Assembly (NCBI RefSeq): GCF_047511655.1 | Contig: NC_133387.1 | Coordinates: 142,346,853 to 142,410,852 of the forward strand | DNA: 64,000 bases | DNA from: Castor canadensis | Lineage: Eukaryota > Chordata > Mammalia > Rodentia > Castoridae | Reading direction: 5' to 3' | Part shown: positions 56,755-64,000 of the stretch, one piece after another | Layout of the letters: every line of letters begins with the position of its first letter | Numbering within the stretch: position 1 is the stretch's first letter | Program-made: the position numbers and the translations under genes | Notes under the pieces: model-generated | Database searches by the model: none | What the model was told of the DNA's origin: nothing | What the model saw: only the letters and a program-made list of their open reading frames with translations

Positions 56755-57060
56755 GAGACCGGGTGTGGTAGTTCACGCTTATTTTATTCACAGCTACTGG
56801 GGAGGTCGAGATAGGGAGGATATCGGTTCAAGGCCGGTTCAGGCAAAAAGTTAGTGAGACAACCCCCCCCCCCAATCTCGACAAACAAGAGAGGTGTGGC
56901 TCACTTCTGTAATCCCAACTACAAAAACAAAGGTAAGAGGATCACAGTCCAAAAAGAGAAGATCCTATCTGAAAAATTACCTAAAGCATGGCTGAAGTGG
57001 TAGAGCGCCTACCTAGCAAGCTCGAGGCCCTGAGTTCAAATTCCAATACCATTAAAAAAG
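56755..57060 (+). mobile_element. Composite B1+ID SINE, extended (three units)
   Basis: B1 unit with C-run at 56862-56873, a second degenerate B1 unit (CACTTCTGTAATCCCAACTA), then ID unit (GGTAGAGCGCCTACCTAGCA). Confidence 0.9.
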
Positions 57061-57419
57061 ATGTAAGCTCCAACCCACTTCGACTCTTTAGTCGAGTACC
57101 TACGGGAACGAACCCCACCCGTTAACATGATGTACTGCCTACCACCCTACGTTAGGGCCTCTGCGCAATCGTGGGACACAAGCACGACTATGGTGACTTT
57201 ACAGGACAGGAATCTAAAGCCCAGGGAGTTTAGGAAATGCCTATGGCTAAGCGGCTCCCAAGGGCTGGAAGTAAAATCCTCACCCAAGTCTACACCGCCA
57301 CCCCGACAAGACTCGCCTGTGGAGCTTTCCGCAGGCTTACGACACCGCGGCAGGGAAAACTTCCTAAGCAGAGTGCGGCTCCCGCAGGCCTGTGCTAGGC
57401 TGCACGGCTAGGCCTCGGA
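57061..57419. other. ARPP19 intron proximal to promoter
   Basis: Single-copy looking, moderately GC-rich; a weak MIR-like motif at 57205-57255. No exon seen. Confidence 0.35.
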
Positions 57420-57546
57420 ACCCGCACGTTTCAGAAAGAAAACGTTAGCGTTTAAACTCGCTGCACGTTGGCGCCGCTCGCCGGCCGTCGCGCCTTCCCG
57501 GCTGCGGACGCCTTTCCGCCCGCCCTGCTGGCTCCCGCGCACTCAC

Positions 57547-57591
57547 CTTCTGCTCCTCTGCCGAGGCTGCCTCGGGGACTTCCGCAGACAT
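57547..57591 (-). CDS. ARPP19: ARPP19 coding exon 1 (residues 1-15)
   Basis: The exon encodes MSAEVPEAASAEEQK and ends in donor GTGAGT, phase 0. This is the ARPP19 N-terminus and differs from ENSA, which starts differently. The start codon has A at -3 (CACCATGT). Ten bases upstream of the ATG there is a consensus acceptor (TTTGCAG ending at 57602), suggesting that this exon begins at 57601 and the rest of the leader is on a separate exon. ARPP19 protein is small, cytosolic and largely disordered; it also has a reported role in stabilising GAP-43 mRNA downstream of NGF signalling. Confidence 0.97.
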
Positions 57592-57600
57592 GGTGCTCTT

Positions 57601-57602
57601 TC
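57601..57602 (-). other. ARPP19: Predicted acceptor of ARPP19 5'UTR intron
   Basis: Minus strand reads CTCTCGTTTGCAG followed by AAAGAGCACC and the ATG. It pairs with a strong donor GAG/GTAAGA whose GT lies at 57893-57892. Together they would remove about 292 bases (57602-57893) of GC-rich leader. Splice sites are seen; use is inferred. Confidence 0.6.
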
Positions 57603-57893
57603 TGCAAACGAGAGGCCGGGGAAAATGCGATTACCGGGTGGCGAGGCCGCCCGGCCGCCGCCTTAGCCCCGCCCCGCTCCCCCCAAACGGCGGCCGCCTC
57701 AGCCCAAGGTGGCTGCCGCCTTGGGACGACAAGAGCTCCGAAGCGCACGCCGCCGCGGCTTCAGCCTGCCAAGGCCCACCTGCCCCTCCCGCGTCGCACC
57801 GCGCCGTGCCCCTACCGGCCAAAGCCCGCTCCTCTGGCTCGGCGACGCCCGAACACTTCCTTTTTCCTTCAAAGGTCGCGGCGCGAGTCTTAC

Positions 57894-57960
57894 CTCACTT
57901 CCGGCTACGGCGGCCCAATGCTTCCCGGGAAGCGTAGTTTTGCATGCAACGGTCTCTCCC
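57894..57960 (-). other. ARPP19: Predicted noncoding first exon of ARPP19
   Basis: The minus-strand sequence ending GCCGGAAGTGAG at 57894 precedes GTAAGA. The upper limit is a guess because no transcription start can be placed; the exon overlaps an ETS-type site (CACTTCCGG, 57896-57904 on the plus strand), common at starts of CpG-island genes. Confidence 0.5.
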
Positions 57961-57970
57961 AGCCTTTTCC

Positions 57971-58474
57971 GGCTTACTCTGATCCTTTCTGTGCTTGGAG
58001 TCTCTTCTCTCTCTCTTTCCTTCTTGCTCTCAGCTCTGCGGCCACGAAGGCTTTCTTTTGTGTTCTCCAAAGCTCTGCTTCTGCTTAACTCCATTCATAC
58101 TTCATTTTCCCAATTCTTCCTCACTTTCCTTCCTGCAGTAGGCCAGATCCACCTTTTAAATGCTATCACAGCTCTGAATAGTTCAAGCACTGTATCATTA
58201 GACAAGAGTTGTGATTACTTTATAAATGTCACCTTTCCTGCTCGGATAAGCCACACTAAGGAAGGGACCTCGTCTGTATTTTCTTATATTTCACTTCTGA
58301 GACCCTCCCAGACCTTGGCATTTGCAATAAACAAACAAATGGATTCAAATTCCATTCACTTGTCCACCCCAAAGGGGTCCACTCCCACAACTTTACTAAA
58401 ACTGCTGGCATAAGAGCTCCCCCAGTGACCACATCCAATTTATCTGCCTCTTAATTGGAGATTCTAAAAGTTAC
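57971..58474. other. Sequence upstream of ARPP19 promoter
   Basis: Pyrimidine-rich near 57990-58140, then average; no gene recognised. Confidence 0.4.
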
Positions 58475-58681
58475 AGGTTTTTTTGGCAACGCTGGGATTT
58501 GAACTCAGGGCCTCACTTGCTCTTACCACTTGAGCCACTCCACCAGCCCTTTTTTGTGGTGGGATATTTGAGATAGGGTCTCACACACTATTTGTCTGGG
58601 GATGGCTTCCAACCACAATCTTTCTGATCTCTGCTTTCTGAGTAGCTAGGATTACAGGCATGAGCCACCTGCGCCTGGCTT
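58475..58681 (-). mobile_element. Composite B1+ID SINE
   Basis: GGCAACGCTGGGATTTGAAC, GTAGCTAGGATTACAGGCAT. Confidence 0.93.
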
Positions 58682-58921
58682 CTAACAGTTATATTCTTGA
58701 CTCCCCTTCTTTTCTAGTTTTACACTACTCAGGAGATCACCTCCACCCTTATATCTTCAACTATAGTCTAGATTAGGGTATCCAAAACACTTTCTGTGGT
58801 AATGGAAATCTCTCATATCTGTACTACCCAATACAATAGCCACTAGACATATACTGCTGTTGAGCATTTGAAATGCGACTAGTACAACTGAGGAAATGAA
58901 TGTTTAATTCAAAATATTTAG

Positions 58922-59028
58922 CCGAAGCTGGCGGAGTGGCTCAAGTGGTGGAGTGCTTGCTTAGCAAGCCTGAGATCCTGAGTTCAAACCCCAGTACTGC
59001 CAAAAACCAAAACCAAAACCAAAACACC
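58922..59028 (+). mobile_element. ID-like SINE with (AAAACC)n tail
   Basis: GGCGGAGTGGCTCAAGTGGT, GAGTTCAAACCCCAGTACTG, tail AAAACCAAAACCAAAACC. Confidence 0.95.
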
Positions 59029-59164
59029 TATACTAAAATATTTAGCCCCAGAGATTAGAATCACTAAGAAACCTCCTTGACAGAGATTCTTATCACATGT
59101 AAATCTTGGGCAAAGTCCTCGGACTCAATCAAAGCTCCCCTGGTTATTCTAAAGCACACATGCG

Positions 59165-59255
59165 CAATATATATTATATACATTTATATGTATATAAATT
59201 ATTCTATATATAATTATAAATTATATATATGCAAATATGTAATATATATTTGGGA
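59165..59255. repeat. AT-rich low-complexity tract
   Basis: ATATATATTATATACATTTA and similar. Confidence 0.85.
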
Positions 59256-59507
59256 TTTGGTAGGTGTGTAAAAGCTTTGAAAATATCAGAGATCGTTTTT
59301 AAGGTTTAGTTGCTCTGGCTCAAGAGTTTACAGCTGAAAGTGGAAGTCCAGCTGTATCACCAGGGTATACAGCAAACACTGAGAATGGAAGATATTTTTA
59401 ATCAAAGGCAAATGAGAGACTGAAAAAAAAATCAACTAAGAGAAACCAAGTATGATACTGAGCACCCAAAAGTCCAGGGACTTTGTAGTCGGAATATAAA
59501 AAAAAAA

Positions 59508-59592
59508 CACTGTGGGAACAGGGCTGGGGTTTGAACTCAGGATTTTGTGCTTGAGAGGCGGGTGTTCTACCACTTTGAGCCATGCCTCCATT
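59508..59592 (-). mobile_element. ID-like SINE
   Basis: GGGCTGGGGTTTGAACTCAG, GTGTTCTACCACTTTGAGCC. Confidence 0.9.
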
Positions 59593-59659
59593 CCTGGAAT
59601 GGAAAACTTGAATGAATCAAAAAAAAAAAAAAAAAGAATGTGAATAGTGGAGTGGGAGG

Positions 59660-59712
59660 GATCCTGGTTCTGATCCTGTGTTCTGATCCTGGTTCTGATC
59701 CTATGTTCTGAA
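59660..59712. repeat. Short tandem repeat of GATCCTGGTTCT / GATCCTGTGTTCT units
   Basis: Four units of 12-13 bases alternating between GGTTCT and (T/A)GTTCT endings. Confidence 0.85.
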
Positions 59713-60594
59713 GTCTAGACCATATGGTGTGTCACGTTCCAAAGTTTTAGCAGTTACCACCCTGTGAAGTAGTAGCTGTGAGAGCATACCTGAGGGAGGG
59801 GATTTCACATTTACTTTATATATTTCTACAGTGAGAAAACATTTTGTAATAAACATGTATTACATAATTTTTAAAAGTTAAAAAGAGAATCACAGCTTCA
59901 TTCACAAACTTCAATAGGAAAGAGTGGTGATCCCAAACATAAAAGCTTTGAAGGAGAAATTTTCCCCTTCTTTAATCCTCTGGAGATAACAGATTTATCT
60001 AGTGTGGAGGGTGGGGGAAAGTCAGGAAATGAAGGAAACTTCTGTTGAGTACTTTCCAGCTAGGTCGCATTTATCACTCATTAATACTTTTTCACTCTTA
60101 GAACAGATTTTAGCATTCTCATTTAAAACATCTCCAGAGATTTTCTATACATTGTTTGTGGTCTGTAATTCCTTTTTGAAGGGTGTTATTAGTTATGACT
60201 CATTTTATTAATTGGCAGTGCTGCCAAGGAAGCTTGCAATAAGTGAAAACTCTTTTACTTACCAGAGGTAGTAATACTGCTTGCTGGCATCTTTACCTGC
60301 ATATCACTCAATTGTGATACAATCTAATGATATAATCTTTGAACACATATACAGAAAGTGTGGTAAAGTCTTGGCCTATGACTGAAAAAGGGTAGACAGA
60401 GAACCAGTGTGACAGAAATAACACCACAGTAAATGACAGAAGACAGGTGCTAGGTAACTATATCTCCCATAGGAAAAACATGGGCAAAAAAATGCCTAAT
60501 AAGTAGCAGGAGAAAATAGCCAGCACACGCTTCCTTTGTGCAGACTTGCTGGAAAGAGCGTAATATCCACCCAGATGCTTCAATCAGTGCTGTC
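59713..60594. other. Unclassified intergenic sequence
   Basis: Nothing recognised. Confidence 0.4.
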
Positions 60595-60935
60595 ATTCGG
60601 ATATTGTTTGTGTCCCCCCAAGGCTTTGTGTGTTGTAATTTAGTATCTACTGTAAGGTATTGAGGGTGAAATTTAATCCAAGTTTGGTGTTTATGGATGG
60701 GGCCTCTGGGAGGTGATTAGGGTTACAGTTATTAGGATGGAGCTCCCATACACCCATTCCCACCTCCTGCCTTTTATCATGGGATGCCCTGTGCTGTCTC
60801 AGGACTTGACTACCACCAGATGCAGCCCCTTGACCTTGTACCTCCAGAAACATCAGCTAAAAATAAACTTTTCCTTTATAACTTACCCGGTCTGTGGTAT
60901 TGTGTAATCAGCAACAGAAAAATAGAATAATACAA
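60595..60935 (+). mobile_element. MLT1/MST-like MaLR LTR
   Basis: GGGGCCTCTGGGAGGTGATT, GACTTGACTACCACCAGATG, CTTGACCTTGTACCTCCAGA and CTTACCCGGTCTGTGGTATT follow the MaLR LTR consensus order. No internal region. Confidence 0.82.
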
Positions 60936-61171
60936 TCAACTTCTTAAAAATACTCAGAATGGTTGAAAGACCATGTACTAGAAGGAATTCTGGAAATATT
61001 GCAGTATGGTATCTGTATAAAAAGATACCTGCACAAACATACATACTAGCTTTAAATTTTACTAAAGAAATTAATGAAGCAACAATAAAATGATCAAAAT
61101 TGACTTCTCCCAAATAGATAAGAAATCTAGATATATATCTTTTGAAATGTTCCATTAAAATACTTAAAGAA

Positions 61172-61260
61172 ATGGGTCTGAGTACAGCTTAGTGGTAGAG
61201 CACATGCCTGGCATGTGCGAGGCCCTGGATTCTATCCCAAGCAGTATGAAAAAAAATAAA
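61172..61260 (+). mobile_element. ID-like SINE
   Basis: AGCTTAGTGGTAGAGCACAT, GCATGTGCGAGGCCCTGGAT. Confidence 0.9.
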
Positions 61261-61580
61261 AAGCAGGGCACAATAGCATACACCTGTAATCCAACCTACC
61301 AGGGAGGTTGAGGTAGGCAGATCAGCAGGTTTGAAGCCAGTGAGGGAACACAACAGGACCCAGTATCACAAGAAAGATTATCAGTCTGGAAAGATTGTAA
61401 GACCTACCTACATACAGTCTATTTTTTTAAAAAAAGAAATTGGATAGGATTGTGGTTTGAGGCCAGCCTAAGCAAAACAAACAAACAAACAAAAAACAAA
61501 ACGCAAAAACAAAAGTAAAGCAAAGAAGGCTAGGGGTGTGGCTCAAGTGGTTCAGAGTTCAGACCCTGGGACCAAAAAAA
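61261..61580 (+). mobile_element. Diverged B1 + B1 fragment + ID SINE series
   Basis: CACCTGTAATCCAACCTACC (B1), TTTGAGGCCAGCCTAAGCAA with (AAAC)n (second B1 end), GGGGTGTGGCTCAAGTGGTT (ID, internally deleted). Confidence 0.82.
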
Positions 61581-62072
61581 AAGCTCAGTGACACAACCTG
61601 AACCAACACATTCAACTTACAGCAAGAAGCTGCTGAATAAAGGTATTTTTAATAAAAATAATTAGATTACAGGACTGAAGAAAACTTAGCACACCTAATT
61701 AGCATAGAGATTTAGCAGCACCTTGGTGAAAATGGATAAAACCCTTCCATTACCTTGTTTCTCAGGTTTATACCCATCCCAACTATGGGGGCTCAATTCT
61801 CCCTGTTACACTTTTCTGTCTCAGTAAGTTCTCCTGCTTCACTCACAAAAAAAAGAGAAGAAAGGTACATTAATGATACTTTCACCTCATCTTGTCAGAC
61901 AGACCTAGCAAGGTTAGAGGATTTCTGGACTCAGTTCCATCAGATACCACTAAAAGTTAAGGTTGTAATTCAATTATTTGAGTTATAGCCTGGAGATTAA
62001 GTTTTATGGAATATGAGTAATGCCTTTTCTTTTTTAACTGGTATGTATGTATGCATGCATGTATTTGTGTAT
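61581..62072. other. Unclassified intergenic sequence
   Basis: Nothing recognised. Confidence 0.4.
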
Positions 62073-62300
62073 TTATTTACTGGTACTGAGTTTTGAACCC
62101 AGGGCTGTGGCCATGCTAGGAAAGCACTCTAATACATGAGCTATGTCCCCAATCCTTTTTTGTTTGTTTTTGTTTTTAAATTTTGTTTTTTGACACAAGG
62201 TTGGGTCTCTCTGCCTAGGCTGGCCTTGAACTCAACATCTCTTCCCTCTGCCTCCTGAATAGCTGGTATAAGAGGTGTGTGCCACCATACGTGACCGCTT
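62073..62300 (-). mobile_element. ID + B1 SINE pair
   Basis: GGTACTGAGTTTTGAACCCA (ID), GCCTAGGCTGGCCTTGAACT (B1). Confidence 0.92.
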
Positions 62301-62799
62301 AACTGGTATCTTAAATGTATAAGAGGCTTCTGTTTGCTATGTCACAGCCTGTAGCCACACTTATAACTTGGCTAGATTCTCATAAGTTATCTGTAGCCAG
62401 ATCCTAAAGTCAAGGGTTTCTTCTCTACCCATTCCAGACTGCTCACCTAATTTCAGACTGCTGGGTCTGGCCTACTTGTGTGGTCTATATTTTATAACCT
62501 GAGTCATGGATTTCTATTAGTACTCCCAGTATTCTTGCCTTGTTACCCATTGTCTCAACACAAGCACTCAGAACCACTTTGTTTCTAAGCATGTTAGAAG
62601 GAAGGCTTTTGGTGTTTTTGGTCAAGTCTTCTAGCTTCACAGTGTTTCCAACAACCTTCCATTGTGACCATTAACAAAGAAGTGACAAACTGTAGCAAGA
62701 CTCAAGACATCTTCCCCTGCCCCACCTTGGTAGCTGTAGTGGTAGAATGGAAACTGACAGCTAATTCACCTAGTCACATGAATGTCTCATCTAAAAATA
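62301..62799. other. Unclassified sequence between SINEs and ATOSA 3' end
   Basis: No repeat recognised; may include the end of the ATOSA 3'UTR. Confidence 0.35.
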
Positions 62800-63628
62800 A
62801 AGGCCAGATACACATCTTTTAGTTTTTTTGCATATATTTACAATATAAATACTAATTTGCTTTCAAAGTACATATTCTTTTAACAATTTGAGAAAATTAT
62901 CTAGCATGGGACAGCAATTTAGTGTAAAGCCTCTACGGTGGTGATTAAGGAAAAATAGAGCTGTGTGGGATGATGGGCATGAGGATGTGAGCTTGCCGGG
63001 AGTGCGAGGCAGCTCAATGTGCCCTGCACTGCTGATATGGCACGTGAAAGGGCTGCCATGTGAGGCAGTGGCCTGGATGGGGAGCTGAAGACTAAATTTG
63101 AGAGAGATAAAAAGTACACATGCTTGCATAGTGCGTTAATTGTGAAGGAGCTCGACATTTCATTCTTGTTTCAACAGCTTAAATGAACAGCACTTACAAC
63201 ACCACACAAAATTAAAGACTTGAGCATACATTTCAGATTTCAACAGTAATGTCAAAAATACACAGCATGAGTTTACACAGGATCTGTGCTACATTAGAAC
63301 AGTACAGACAAACATCACTTGAGTATTAAGGAAAACATTAAATATTAAATAACAAATAAAATGTGTAAACACTAATCTAACTGGGGATTTTGCTATTGCA
63401 ACGTGTCCAATGAAGTGGTTTCAACAGTACAAGAAGGATTAGGACATGAATGTTTCCAGTCTACTTGGAATATGTGGATCTCATTTTAGGAATCCTTTAA
63501 TAAAAACTGGTCCAGGACAGCAGGAGAGGATCTACTCTCCTGATTGTTAATTTGGTGCACTCCATTCTATGCTAATTTTTACTTTCAAACTTGGGTAGCG
63601 AGTGAATACTTTAAACTGTCACTCCTTA
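62800..63628 (-). other. ATOSA: ATOSA probable 3'UTR
   Basis: SINE-free AT-rich sequence following the ATOSA stop codon. No canonical AATAAA is seen on the minus strand here. The nearest candidate variants are ATTAAA at about 63497 (very close to the stop) and AATATA near 62832. The lower boundary is therefore approximate. Confidence 0.5.
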
Positions 63629-63782
63629 TCAACATCTTGGTGAAAACTGAGGGTTTGTTGGCGATTCAGTGTAAGATTTGAGTTCATATGCAGCACCACT
63701 ATCAACCTCCATTGACTTTCTGGAGAACAGGAGCCGGACGTCTCTATGGAGGTACATCTTTCCAGACTTAGAACTCTGGAAC
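63629..63782 (-). CDS. ATOSA: Atos homolog A (FAM214A), last coding exon (C-terminal 50 residues)
   Basis: After acceptor TTGTTTAG (AG at 63784-63783) the frame reads G then FQSSKSGKMYLHRDVRLLFS, RKSMEVDSGAAYELKSYTES and PTNPQFSPRC before TGA at 63629. I recognise this as the C-terminus of the Atos/FAM214 family, and the gene next to ARPP19 in mammals on the same strand is FAM214A/ATOSA, which fits. The paralogue ATOSB is less likely because of location. The exon starts with the third base of a split codon. The protein is a nuclear transcription-associated factor; its Drosophila orthologue Atossa drives a metabolic programme in macrophages. Upstream exons lie beyond the window or were not recognised in the remaining 218 bases. 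Confidence 0.9.
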
Positions 63783-64000
63783 CTAAACAATAAACCAAAA
63801 GGGTAATCATTTCAAGGAACAAGTGTTTAAAACAAACAGATTGAGTAATCACAATCTGAAAGTAGGAAGGACTGATCTTGCTTCATTACTAGGTTAACTG
63901 TCACAAGGTATTTCAGGTCTTACATTGTCCAAGCCTGTGCTTCTAGTTTTAGTGCCTCTCCCTTTCTACTCCCCAGACATTTCATACTCTTTTCCTTTCT
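63783..64000 (-). other. ATOSA: ATOSA intron sequence (partial)
   Basis: Pyrimidine-rich acceptor region and intron upstream of the last ATOSA exon; no further exon seen. Confidence 0.75.

Larger units (their letters stand above)
46327..57546 (-). other. ARPP19: ARPP19 intron between coding exons 1 and 2
   Basis: Donor GTGAGT below 57547 and acceptor TTTCAG above 46326 define an 11.2 kb intron. It holds about twenty ID-like and B1-type SINEs plus weak MIR/L2 remnants, listed separately. The longer stretches 47110-48520, 48935-49935, 52220-53485 and 54075-54950 contain nothing else recognisable. Confidence 0.95.
57420..57970. promoter_or_regulatory. ARPP19: CpG island and promoter of ARPP19
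   Basis: GC-rich, CpG-rich, repeat-free block covering the ARPP19 start exon and predicted leader. Promoter-type motifs cluster at its upstream end: ETS site CACTTCCGGC at 57896-57905, CCAAT at 57915-57919, a perfect palindrome TTCCCGGGAA at 57922-57931 of STAT/BCL6 type, and GGGAAGCGTAGT at 57927-57938 resembling the ZNF143/THAP11 element. No TATA box is visible. Motif identities are by eye. Confidence 0.85.

Noticed and set aside
57468-58413. Open frames of 206 and 234 residues across the ARPP19 promoter
   Set aside because: They overlap the real ARPP19 start exon on the other strand and result from GC-rich composition; no domain seen.
1-64000. CRISPR arrays, prokaryotic operons, tRNA or rRNA genes, novel defence-type systems
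   Set aside because: The window is mammalian. The tRNA-like signals are all ID-type SINEs with A-tails; no spaced direct-repeat array or intact tRNA gene was seen.

Overview
The window is nuclear DNA from a placental mammal. Three neighbouring genes, all on the minus strand, can be anchored by exon sequence: the first coding exon of MYO5A (ATG at 28817, encoding MAASELYTK), all three coding exons of ARPP19 (57547-57591, 46204-46326, 41393-41563; 112 residues in total), and the last coding exon of ATOSA/FAM214A (63629-63782). This order and orientation matches the MYO5A-ARPP19-ATOSA(FAM214A) block known from human 15q21. The interspersed repeats point to a rodent. They are 7SL-derived B1-type units, ID-like tRNA-derived units, and the two fused into a composite B1+ID SINE. 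The composite form and its consensus suggest a castorimorph (beaver, kangaroo-rat or pocket-gopher group), with beaver my best guess; that species call is inference.

Layout. 1-28790 is part of MYO5A intron 1 and contains no exon I can recognise. It is a palimpsest of an ancient L1, younger 5'-truncated L1 copies, composite SINEs, MIR, L2, MER5 and MER20-like elements and a MaLR LTR. 28560-29300 is the MYO5A CpG-island promoter with exon 1, a (CGG)9 tract and a short upstream ORF. 29300 to about 37050 is the MYO5A-ARPP19 intergenic region, packed with SINEs and MaLR/MLT1-like LTRs, several split by later insertions. About 37050-41392 is best read as a long, repeat-poor ARPP19 3'UTR. 41393-57591 holds the ARPP19 coding exons and two introns. 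57420-57970 is the ARPP19 CpG-island promoter, with a predicted small intron inside the 5'UTR. 57970 to about 62800 is intergenic, and about 62800-64000 is the 3' end of ATOSA.

The genes do not form a shared pathway as far as the sequence shows. MYO5A is an actin-based cargo motor. ARPP19 is a small phosphoprotein inhibitor of PP2A-B55 in mitosis and a PKA target. ATOSA is a nuclear protein of the Atos family. They are independent single-copy genes in a conserved block.

I looked for a novel multigene system and found none. All other open frames in the window are short and overlap repeats, CpG-rich promoter sequence, UTR or intron. The most informative unusual structures are nested repeat insertions datable by target-site duplications, three copies of one L1 3'-end family in opposing orientations within MYO5A intron 1, the predicted 5'UTR intron of ARPP19, and the upstream ORF plus CGG tract at the MYO5A start.
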